From positions 162,501 through 226,500 of the forward strand of contig NW_026973756.1 of NCBI RefSeq assembly GCF_035594125.1: a stretch of DNA of 64,000 bases. The letters are read 5' to 3'. Within the stretch, counting starts at the first letter, position 1; the number at the start of each line of letters is the position of its first letter. The position numbers were made by a program, and so were the translations under genes. This document shows positions 1 to 10,145 of the stretch, one piece after another. Source of the stretch: Scylla paramamosain (Eukaryota > Arthropoda > Malacostraca > Decapoda > Portunidae). The notes beneath the pieces were generated by a model. It did not search any database and had not been told where the DNA came from. It was given only the letters and a program-made list of their open reading frames with translations.

Positions 1-307
1 ACAAACTTTTATCTCTTACTTTCCTTCTTTTATTTCTTACCTTTTCCTTCAGCAATAAACACTCTTAAATTACTTCACCCATCTTTACTTTACTTAGTTC
101 AGTTCAGTTCAGATACTTCAACACTGAGAAAACCAGCAAAATAAAATACATTAGAAGTAAGAGTGGCGGATTAATTCTAGTCTCTCATCCAGTAAAAGAT
201 TCATGAAGCATTCAATTTTATGAGGAACCGTTCAAAATATAAATTATAGAAATATAGAAAATACAAAGGAAATGAGTGTGGCTGATTATGTCCACAGACG
301 TACCCAT

Positions 308-308
<1 letters not shown>

Positions 309-375
<67 letters not shown>
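309..375. repeat. (CT)n microsatellite
   Basis: Uninterrupted CT dinucleotides, about 33 units. Confidence 0.97.
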
Positions 376-378
<3 letters not shown>

Positions 379-978
379 TATTTATCTCCTTCACTTTTAT
401 GAGGAGAGAAAGGGAAGTGAATTAGTACAGAATGTATGAATAATTGGAAAAGAAAAGCAGAGAAAAGGAGAGAAAAGAAAGACGGAATAAAAAGTGAAGA
501 ATAAAGAGAAGATGAACAGAAAATGTACAATCAGTTGGAATAGAAAAGCAGAATAGGAGAGAAAAAGACGGAATAAAGGAGGAAGGACAGAAAGAAAAGA
601 AAATCAACAGAAAACGTACAACTGATTAGAATATGCAAGCAGCACAGGAGAGAAAAGGGATAATAGAGGAGGAAGGACAGAAAGAACAGATAAGAGAGAC
701 AACGAGCGATAAAGAACAGAACAGAGAATGAAACTGAAGAGAAGAAAGAGAACAGCAGTAAAGTATCCTGGAGCGCGGCGATTTTTTCTCCCACGGTTTC
801 AATTACCTTAAAAGAGAAGCGTGGCACACCTGCAACACCTGACAAGTTACTCACGCCCCGTTTGAAACTCTTCGCTATCATTTAATTCTTAAGGGAACAC
901 AATCTAAGTTGTTTTCTTTCTAGATTTTTTTTTATTTTTCTTTAGTCGCTGGTTTGTTCTCATTATTTTTAAGTGACT

Positions 979-981
979 GCG

Positions 982-1048
<67 letters not shown>
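979..1048. repeat. (GC)n-(AC)n compound microsatellite
   Basis: Six GC units pass directly into about 29 AC units. Both halves are alternating purine/pyrimidine and so could adopt Z-DNA. Confidence 0.97.
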
Positions 1049-1050
<2 letters not shown>

Positions 1051-1753
1051 TCGGTCTATATATTCGTGGATAAAGTCATTACATGTCTTTGAGGGCGAAC
1101 AAAATAAAAACACTTAGCACAAGAATTTTAAGGCGGACATTAAGGCGGGCGGCGGCGGTGATGGCGGTGGTGGTGGACACGAGCCATTACAAAAACAAGA
1201 GAGCAAATTCGCTCTGAGAAACACGAGGCGAAGTTTTGTATACAGTTTCAAAAGACTGATATCAGTACTGGCACCAAAATAAATCTGGTCAAGTAATTTA
1301 AAATTTCAATGATTGAAGCTTCGTCTTTGTTCAATAGGATCATCAGACTGAGTTCAGCAAATGCCACGCCTCCATTACGCACCAGAGAAAAGGTTAAGGA
1401 CACCACACAAAATTAAGTACAAACGTTTATTTCTTGTTTTGGTTTGCAATTATCTTTTACGTTTATTTTATGATGCCTCTTCGCACGTGTATAGAAAGCA
1501 GTGTTACAATTTATTACTGGTAATTCTAATCTTTCCACTATTAATATTCCAGATGTATGGTGAGTTTTCAATGGGCAAGTGAATGATAAAGTAATTACAT
1601 ATTTTTCGATACTTTGAAGTAACGATAAAAAAATAAACTCCACAGCAGAGGGTGAAGAAGAGTGAATAACGCGTGGACATACAAGTATCTGTTGTTATGT
1701 CTTACAAGAATGTCTTCTTACACAATGGTAGACAAAAATGAGAAGAATAAAAT

Positions 1754-1757
1754 AAAA
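1754..1757 (-). terminator. Pol III T-run terminator of the SRP RNA gene
   Basis: Read on the minus strand, the SRP RNA homology ends in TTTT followed by ATTTT. This is the expected RNA polymerase III stop for a 7SL gene. Confidence 0.75.
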
Positions 1758-2052
1758 GTACCAGGTTCGCCTGTGTTGGCAAGGCTACTGCGCGCCGCCC
1801 ACTCACGGCCGCGATCCCACTGCTGCTCCACACGGGTGCTTTTGGCTGCTGGGTTTCCCCCCTGGCCTGGTTCACACCTCCTTAGGCAACCTGGACGCCC
1901 CCGGCTCCCCAGGGGCGGCCATATTGATGCCGAGCTTAGTGCGGACGCCCACTCAACATGGCGAGTCCCGCAGCAGCCACCCTCGCCTCAAGCCGTCCAC
2001 TGGGCCAAGCCTCCGCGTCGCCGGATTACAGGGCCGCGCCACCAACCCCGGC
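1754..2052 (-). ncRNA. Signal recognition particle RNA (7SL RNA)
   Basis: This is the RNA scaffold of the signal recognition particle, which binds signal peptides on the ribosome and docks it at the ER. I recognise it by reading the minus strand against metazoan 7SL. The 5' end reads GCCGGGGTTGGTGGCGCGG and then CTGTAATCC (5' domain). Next comes the helix 6 region with GTCCGCACTAAGCTCGGC and ATCAATATGG. The helix 8 side follows with CCAGGTTGCCTAAGGAGG, then GTGAACC and GGAAACCCAGCAG. After that come CAGTGGGATCGCGGCCGTGA and a 3' strand ending near CTTGCCAACA. The length to the T-run is 299 nt, essentially the same as human 7SL. The most conserved blocks are intact, and an upstream TATA-like box and a terminator are both present, so I favour a functional gene over a pseudogene. 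A dispersed 7SL-derived pseudogene remains possible. A 190-codon frame on the opposite strand overlaps it and is not a protein gene. Confidence 0.9.
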
Positions 2053-2070
2053 TGGAAGCAACGTTTCAGG

Positions 2071-2080
2071 AATATATCTT
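2071..2080 (-). promoter_or_regulatory. TATA-like box upstream of SRP RNA
   Basis: AAGATATATT on the minus strand lies about 19-28 bases upstream of the inferred 7SL 5' end. That is the position at which TATA-like elements assist Pol III on arthropod 7SL genes. Its function here is inferred from position only. Confidence 0.5.
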
Positions 2081-2740
2081 TAATCTTCTCCACAGCATGT
2101 ACCAAGGGATCTTCTGCTTAGCCAATAATGAAAGGCGTTTGCTTATGATGCATGTATTGCACATAGGCTGCACATTTCTACGCAATCCTTTCATAATTAT
2201 TGGTTTTCTTTCACGAATGTCAATGGTAGCATGAGATGGCTGGAGACGAGAGGATGCTGTGGTACGATAAAGATTCGTGAATGATGGAGGAATGGCGTGG
2301 AAGAGTTTTGTAATGAATCAAGGAAGTGAGGGAGTGAGGGAAGGCGTGGTAAAGCACAGCAAAGCAAGGCGAGGGCTGGAGAGGCGTGGCTGTGTGCTCG
2401 CTCCTCCTTGCAAAATACTGCATCGCCTCTTTCTTTCCACTCGTCTTCACTTTCTCAACTCCCAGACTTGGATTTTCTCCCTGACAGCGAGGGGAAAGCC
2501 ACGATGCAGTGCAGCTGTAACGGACACCGGTGGGGGAAGCCCTCGCCCACACACTCCCCGCTGCGGCTTCCTCTCTCCCCAACACAAGAAGCACTGGTTT
2601 CCGCTTCGCCTTGAATCCAAACCCACTGCGGCCAGTCTAACACATCCTGGACTGCTTGGAAATTACCGACGCCCTCCACCCTTCGTCAGAACTTCCACCG
2701 CGGTTCTTCTCGTCGGGAACTCCAGTGCGTTTTCTACAAG

Positions 2741-2774
2741 TACGAGTACACCACGAGTACGAGTACACCACGAG
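2741..2774. repeat. 17-bp x 2 tandem repeat
   Basis: The unit TACGAGTACACCACGAG occurs twice in perfect tandem. Confidence 0.95.
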
Positions 2775-3037
2775 TTTTAAGTAAATCATCGAGAAAATTG
2801 TGTTTTTCGAGACCCTAAAATGTTTTTCCTTCCCTTCTGTTTCTTCATTTCTATGAATGCAAAACTGTTGCCACTGAATACACCGCGCTATGTTGTGCAA
2901 CACGAGCACACACACATCCTCTTAACGTCTACAAGGGATGACTATGAAAAAAAAAAAGTAGTTTGAAAACTCTGATGGAAGGAAATAGTTATTGATTACA
3001 AAATTCATAATTTTTATCTTTCATACTGTTCTCAAAG

Positions 3038-3042
<5 letters not shown>

Positions 3043-3110
<68 letters not shown>
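3043..3110. repeat. (GA)n microsatellite
   Basis: Pure GA dinucleotides, about 34 units. Confidence 0.97.
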
Positions 3111-3112
<2 letters not shown>

Positions 3113-3206
3113 GTACACAATCAGTGATAAATGGCCACCCCAGTGAACTTCTTTATTCACTCCCATTCAACGCCAGGCAAGCAGATTACACACCCTGCGA
3201 CCTCTT

Positions 3207-3209
<3 letters not shown>

Positions 3210-3269
<60 letters not shown>
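3210..3269. repeat. (GT)n microsatellite
   Basis: Pure GT dinucleotides, 30 units, 100 bp downstream of the (GA)n array. Confidence 0.97.
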
Positions 3270-3271
<2 letters not shown>

Positions 3272-4441
3272 GCTGTCTATGAGATCAAGTGGCTTTATAA
3301 CTTGGGAAACAATACACATTAAATACGACAACCGGAATTCAATATAATGAATCTCACGCACGCTGGTTCCTGCAGCTTGATCTTTGTACATTTTTCTTTC
3401 CCTTTTTGTATCTCTAATGTGAATCTATTTGCTTCCTTTTTTTTTTTTTTTTACATATTTTCCTCGTAATATTAAATTAGGCTATGCTAAGTTTGATTTT
3501 TTTTCTTGCTCTGCTTATTATGCCCGCATTTTTTTTTTTTCATTGTACCACATCAGACTACTCTACCCTGAAAAGAACATCAAACATTGGTCTAAGCCAG
3601 ATCTAGCGGCAAAATCGTAACACTGGCAAAATTAAAACGGCATCAGCTGACCAAAATTATTAAAACAAGTTCCTATTTACAATGAGAATTTTGTGCCGAC
3701 TTCTGCAGACGGTTTGATAAAAATGTACGTTGCGACGATCTAGCAATGACAAAATTCATGATAATGGTATGGCACCCCTGGGCACTGTCTGTGACACCCC
3801 AGGACGCCGCGGCACGCACTCTGAGAAACATTGGCCTTTGCTATGATAAGCGCGCGTCAGTGATGGGCCGCTCTCTCTCTCTCTCTGTTATGTTTGCAGT
3901 GTTATGAACACTTTGAGGCGCATAGAACAAGCTGCCTGGATGTCAGTACAAACACTTGTGAAGGGAATAATTTAGTGAGCCAGAAATCCAAGCCCACATC
4001 AGCTGCCACTCCCGTCACCTCCACAACAGGTGGTCTGGGGCTTGCGAGTGGAGTGGTCTAGGAACACTTACAACTACACAAGGCCTCCTCCACCCTGCCA
4101 CTCAGAAAACATTTGGCATATTATCCTCGCTCCTCTTCCTTGCAATGGATATAACACAACAGTATTTGTTTGAATCATTCCCTTTCTTCTGTGTTGTGTG
4201 TCTAAAACGATTACATGTTCAGTGAGCCAATAGTCTGGACACACGGAAAATGTATCTTTTAATCATTCTCTTTCATTCATTCTTGTTCGATAATGTCTGC
4301 CTGCATTATGATCACTCCTCGTGTCCACTCAGTACTATCAAGTCAATTTGTTCTTTTGACACTCATAGTCAAGATATGAAAAGAAAAAAAAAAGTAATAA
4401 TATTGATGTGTCCAGATTTTGGGTCATCCTGTACAAAACAC

Positions 4442-4445
<4 letters not shown>

Positions 4446-4492
<47 letters not shown>
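4446..4492. repeat. (CA)n microsatellite
   Basis: Pure CA dinucleotides. Confidence 0.97.
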
Positions 4493-4494
<2 letters not shown>

Positions 4495-5149
4495 GTACAC
4501 TCACCACTCAGAAGGCGTCACTGATAACCGGACAGGAGTGGTTCGTACTGTACTTGCCAAGGAAGTCATCATCACTACACCGTCCTAGCGCCACGCCTAC
4601 GCCTCCCTGCCACCGCCAGTAATTTCAGCATTTCATCGCTCTGCACCATCACCACCATGTCTCACCATCGCGCCGTGCACCATTACACCTCCCGCCACCA
4701 TGCCACGCACCATGGTTGGGAAAATAACTAATAAAACGTCAGAAATTCACATACCATTGACACGACACACAAAGCAAACATACCGCCGCACACACTGGCC
4801 TGCGCGCGCAGGATGACTCTGCTGTGACGTCATGGCGCGGATTTCAAAATATTATTCTCCTCATGCACGATTATGAACTGAAGTCTCATTTCTTGGTGTG
4901 TAGAGGTTAAGTAAACATTTCGTAGGCAATTAAGAGGCGCTGGAATGTAACGATGATCCGTAAAACACGTTTTACTTTTCGTGGCAACCTTGGAGAGGTG
5001 ACAGGCATGCCAGCCAAAGTGATGAACCCATCCAGGCAGCACCCTTGGCTTCCTTGGTGGCACCGTGTCCCTAGATTTACAATGCGAGGAGAAACAGTAG
5101 AAGTTTAGCTATGGCAACCACTACTGCCAGGCTCACCTCTCTTGGTTTG

Positions 5150-5345
5150 CAGTCACTTGGTACTGGGGCGAATGGTACCAATACTCCTCCTTGCCCCGCC
5201 TCCTCCTCTTCCTCCTACACACCCGAGTCTAGGGCCAAGGCTTGGAGGGGCAAGGCTTGGAGGGGCGCTAAGGATACCGTGGCGTATGGAGGTAATAACA
5301 ATGCACTTCCACCCGCTTCACCGCCCTGAGTGTGTGTGTGTGTGT
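5150..5345 (-). repeat. R1 dispersed repeat, head module only
   Basis: Read on the minus strand this begins next to a short (CA)n tract. It then runs GGGCGGTGAAG..GGTGG.AGTGCATTGTTA and on to GGTATCCTTAGCGCC. The same order of words occurs after the (CA)n tract at 19381-19490, and its second half occurs at 60201-60235. Only the GC-rich head is present; the AT-rich body of R1 is missing. Confidence 0.6.
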
Positions 5346-6077
5346 GGCGGCGATCAGAGACGAGTCACAAAGCTGTATAATTGATGTTTAACCGTTTGAC
5401 TCCCACTTGGTACACTTTTCCCTAATTACCAATCACTCTGAGACATTTTAGAGACCAAGTGGTTTGAGTACCAAGTGTTTCGAGAACCAAACGTCCTGCG
5501 GCTTATTTACACTCAGGCCGATCTGCCTTGAGGATCATCTGACCTGAGGCCAATGCGACCTGATTACCTTCCGCTCCAGTACCAAGTGACTATGCTCCCG
5601 CCTCTCCCTGCCCAGTAGAAACGGCGAGCTCAAGTGCGTGTGAAGACCAGTTATCTTGTTTAGATCGTATGGTTGTTCAAGTCTTTAAATAACAAGTATG
5701 TAGTGATCGAAAAGTAAATTCACGAGAAGTAGTACATCTTGCTAAACTGCTTTTGTGTGCTTCACAGGAATATGGTGATTGCTTGAGTCAGATACTGCAT
5801 CCTTTTAAAAGGGCAGTTTCTAATCAAAGGAGCTACTTCGTTTCACACATGTCACATATCCAACTAAGCTTTAACTAACCGATTTAACGCTCTGCAATGT
5901 ATGGAAGGCTGGACCATTTAATAGACACCACAGAAGATCAATCTTTTCCGGCAGGACGCGGAAGTGGCACGCCTGCTCCAGCATGGCCTTGACCCTGGTG
6001 GCCCCTCCTCGTGCTGTGCATCTTCCTGTGCCTACAGCAAGGCAGCGTCACTCTTCTTCTTCAAACCCTTGGAGAGG

Positions 6078-6080
<3 letters not shown>

Positions 6081-6130
<50 letters not shown>
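6081..6130. repeat. (GT)n microsatellite
   Basis: Pure GT dinucleotides, 25 units. Confidence 0.97.
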
Positions 6131-6133
<3 letters not shown>

Positions 6134-6674
6134 CAAGTCTGTCACATCTTGAGAAATGTTATGATGTCAAAGAAGGGCATGGCAGTCATCGTGGGGGACA
6201 ACACAGTGAAGGACGGACTTTCTTCTCCCTGACGTAAAGACCCACCGTTCCCTTCAGCTGAAAAGGGAAGAAAGACCACTCAGTATACAGAGAAAAAAGA
6301 AAATGTATTTGTACCAGTAGACAATAAAATGATAAATCAGGAATCCTTGTGTTCCCTCACTAAGAAAAAGAAAAGAAAACGATTTATTTTTAAAAGGTTA
6401 TTTGACTTTGCGTCCACTAACGCGATGGGAGTTGAAAAACAAATGTACGAGTGAAAAATACTCAGCTCATTGCAGCACATTGATGGTCCAGACTGGTTCT
6501 CTAAATGGCGACAATACGGTTAACAAGATTAATTCATTAACTCAGAACTCATTCGCCCTGATGAGTGCTGACAAATGTTCCTTTTTGTTGTCAGGAGTGA
6601 TTGATTCAATTCCTGTGTTTTCAAAGCTACATCACAGAGTCAGACCATACGAAGAGACAGTGCAGCGACCAATA

Positions 6675-6724
6675 ACCACCACCACCACCACCATCATCAT
6701 CATTATCGTCATCATCATTGTCGC

Positions 6725-6762
<38 letters not shown>

Positions 6763-6763
6763 C
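6675..6763. repeat. (CAC)n/(ATC)n trinucleotide array
   Basis: ACC units grade into ATC units with a few interruptions. Confidence 0.95.
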
Positions 6764-7892
6764 ATAATCATTGACAGGACAACAACAGGCAGGAAAACGT
6801 TGTACATTAATTGTCCATGTATTGAAGTTTTAATGAGTCACGTCTCTGTCACGTGTGGGTCCTGTATAAAGTGACTCAGTTTGGGTTTTTATTGTATCTA
6901 TCACATATAATTATTTGTTTCCTACATCCCTGTTCTATTTCTGATCTTACAGGTACATTTTCCTTACAACATACCATATAGCTGCTTGTTCTCTACATAC
7001 CTGTTCTATTTCTCATCTTACAAGTATGACACGTCCTGCAATCATGGAATTCTTCACTGATATATACCAGTGGAGATGCTTGAGTCACTACAGCTTTCTC
7101 CAATGCTCTCCTGAGGCACAAATGTATTTCTTTGTACCACTGAAGTATTTTATTTGAATTGCTAGCCTATACATATATAATCCAGTGTTGGACTACTGGG
7201 CAGCATTCAGCCAAACCAAAAGGCGAGGCGGGGAAGGGAGAATAAACAGAGCCATCACCTTTATCAAAACTCTTCCCATAAAAAAAGTTGATATGCTGCT
7301 ACAACACTACAATGCTCATTACAATTTATTTATTTATTTATTTATTTATTTTTTTCATTTCATGCGAACATTTTTGTTTTTTCTTGTTAATTTTTTTTTT
7401 CTGCAACGCTCAAAGCCTCTCATGGTCATTGATTTTTAACATTCACTGGAGGTCACAACAATAACGAAAGAGGTCACTTCAGTAACTTGACGCTGTTCTG
7501 GAAGGCCCAACACTTTTTCCACAGTGGTATTCGTTGGTGTGTTTTTTACAAGTTTAGTTTATAATTCTTGGAGTGTTTCCATTTCTGGTGAGAGTCGTGT
7601 TTGTTTAAGTGTGGGCGTGAGTCACGAACTTTGCCTCTTGAAGGATTTGATCTTTGGCTGAGTCTGGGAGCTTCGCTGTGACAGCTTCCCACTGAACACT
7701 CGCTTGTCCAAAGTGGTGGTGTCGTTATTTACAAAATGCTTATGAAAAATAGTACTACCTGTCAACATGCATCTATTTATCACAACGCCAGGTGGGTCTT
7801 CATGTTCGTGAAACTTTTCATGTACGTATTTATCATTATCATCAACATAATATTTTTTCTTCTTCTTCCCTCTTTTTTGTTACCACTGAGCT

Positions 7893-7894
<2 letters not shown>

Positions 7895-7969
<75 letters not shown>
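7895..7969. repeat. (GT)n microsatellite
   Basis: About 37 GT units with one AT interruption. Confidence 0.97.
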
Positions 7970-7972
<3 letters not shown>

Positions 7973-8014
7973 CGAGGTTAAAGTGTTTGTTATCATTCAT
8001 TCTTCAGAATAATG

Positions 8015-8113
8015 ATAGTAGTAGCAGTAGTTAGTAGTAGTAGTAATTGTATAAAGTGGTGGTGGTAGTAGTAGTAGTAGTAGCAGTAGTTAGTAGTAGT
8101 AGTAATAGTATAA

Positions 8114-8168
<55 letters not shown>

Positions 8169-8171
8169 ATA

Positions 8172-8222
<51 letters not shown>

Positions 8223-8234
8223 CAATAATAATAA
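8015..8234. repeat. Compound (TAG)n/(TGG)n/(TAA)n array
   Basis: TAG-rich trinucleotides contain two near-identical copies of a larger block (TAG units, then ATAAAG, then TGGTGGTGG). They then pass into a (TAA)n run of about 60 bp ending in AACAACAATAAT. Confidence 0.93.
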
Positions 8235-8440
8235 TGAATCACCACTATGTATCGGCCAGCTGTGGTGTGATGGCAGTAATTAGTGCTCAGTAGTGGAGTG
8301 TGGATGATTAATATAATAAAACTGCCATCAAAGTACACGACCTCTTTGATCTCTCTTAATTAAAAACAATCCGGCGACCATCACGCTCAAGGAAAAATGT
8401 CCAGCCGCCCTGACAGCGAACCTATGGAAGACCTCTGATG

Positions 8441-8586
8441 GCTGACTGACTCACTCACTGGCTGACTGGCTGGCTGGCTGACTCACTGGCTGACTGCTAT
8501 GTTGATTGGCTGGTTTAAGGAGTGACTGGCTGATTTATTTACTGACTGACTGACTAGCTGGCTGGCTGGTTGATTGACTGATTGAC
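8441..8586. repeat. Degenerate (GACT/GGCT)n tetranucleotide array
   Basis: GACT, GGCT and CACT units alternate over about 145 bp with short interruptions. Confidence 0.85.
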
Positions 8587-9653
8587 ATTCAGCCGCCTGA
8601 AGGCAGTAAAATACCACTACGACTTGTCACACACTGATTTTTGAGTAAGCTTCTTCAGTGTCTTTTAGTGTCTTTTCTTTATTTTTGTCTAAATATAATA
8701 CACCGGAACGGCTTCTTCACACAATCATTACTTTTTTCGTCTCTGCTTTTTCATTTTCTTTTTTTGTTAAGGGTTTGTTTCATTTGTTCCTTTGAAGACA
8801 GTAACTAGTCACGCGGCGCGGCTTATCACAGCGACCTTTTGTCTTGCCTTCTTTACTCTTTTTTTCTTTCTTTCTTTCTTTCTTTTTTTTTTTTTTTCTG
8901 TCAGTAAATACTCCTTCGGTTTGTTCATACCGAGATTTTTGTCTCAGCTACTTCAGTGTCTTCTTTACGGCTTTTTATTTACTTTTCTACTTTAAAGGCA
9001 GTAAATACTTACACGACTTGCCCACACACTCAATTTTCAACCTCTCCACATTTTTAAAACAATTTTTTTGTCTCATTTTTTTTTGTTGTTGTTTGAAAGG
9101 GACGGCTTGTCACCAAGTGATTTTGACATCAAGTATTTTTATGTTTTGTTTTTAATAAATTTAATTATTTATTTATTTTTATTTTAAAGCGGTAAATAGT
9201 CCTTCCACCGGTTTTTGTCTCAGCTTCTTTAAAAACTTTTTTTTAAGTCTTTTATTTCGTTTCACTTATTTTTTACTGCTTCTCCAAGGTGTTATCCACT
9301 ATCCTTAATTCTGACTATTTTCTTAATCCTCTATCCTTAATCCAGACTATTTTCTTCGTTTAACAGTCTTAATCCGGAACAATTTTCCTAATGTCCTTAA
9401 CCCAGACTATTTCTGTACTCAGTTCACTTCTCCTATTTTCTCTTTGTGAGCTACATGTGAGCAGGCTTTTTATTCATTTATTTCATCTCTGTGCTGATCT
9501 CCATGATACATTACATAAAAATGAAGTCAGATAGGACGCATGAGGGCGGCCCGCTCAGTGAGGGAACATGTCGAGGCGGAACTGTTTTCTGTTGAGCTTC
9601 TGTTGAGGTCATGGTGGAATGAACATAGTCTGTGGCTGCTGGTAATTCACAGA

Positions 9654-9754
9654 GCCTGCGTGTCATGCTCCTCCGTGTCCTGCCTCTTCTTAGCCTGCGT
9701 GTCATGTTCCTCCGTGTCCTGCCTCTTCTCCTTAGCCTGGGTGTCATGATCCTC
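9654..9754. repeat. 39-42 bp tandem repeat, 2.5 copies
   Basis: The unit begins GCCTGCGTGTCATG and ends in a CTTCTTA-type tail. Copies start at 9654 and 9693, with a partial third at 9735. The second copy carries a 3-bp insertion and a single-base change, and the third has diverged further. Confidence 0.9.
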
Positions 9755-10145
9755 ATTATCATAAAGTTATTCTTTGACTTCCTATCTGTTTGTTTGTTTT
9801 ATATAAGTTTTTTTTTTTTTTATGCATTTTACATATTTGTTTGAAGGTAGTGATACTCCTACTGTTTGTCACGCTTGTCATTTTTGTCTGAGCTTCTTCC
9901 TAAGCAGTAAAATCTCCGTGTGATTTGTTTGTGGTTCTTCATTGTCTTCAAGCTCCATCACAACCTCCTCTTCCTTGTCCTATGGCAGAATCTCGTGGTG
10001 CTCGACAACTTAAGGCTTCTTCACCTGCATCTCAACTGGTCCCATAATGCTGTGTCGCGTCCTGGCTGCTCCAAGCCTAGTATCGATGTCTCTGCTGAGG
10101 TCTCTGCTCACGCCCCTCCCAACGCGTGCCTGTTCGTGCCTCTGC

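Larger units (their letters stand above)
1..1753. other. Non-coding leader region
   Basis: I see no gene here. The stretch holds AT-rich DNA, a pure (CT)n array at 309-375 and a (GC)n/(AC)n array at 979-1048. The open frames at 422-881 are low-complexity F/S/L-rich translations of purine-rich DNA and are not credible proteins. Confidence 0.6.
2081..10145. other. Non-coding region between SRP RNA and poly(A) polymerase gene
   Basis: I see no supportable protein gene in these 8 kb. The content is microsatellites and short tandem repeats (listed separately), one R1-like repeat head at 5150-5345, and T-rich unique sequence at 8640-9500 and 9780-9830. Stretches such as 3270-4440, 4493-5110, 5346-6080 and 6764-7890 look like unique intergenic DNA with no feature I can name. 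Confidence 0.55.

Noticed and set aside
1662..2234. 190-codon plus-strand frame as a protein gene
   Set aside because: It runs antisense across the 7SL RNA gene; its Pro/Arg-rich translation simply reflects GC-rich RNA-gene sequence.
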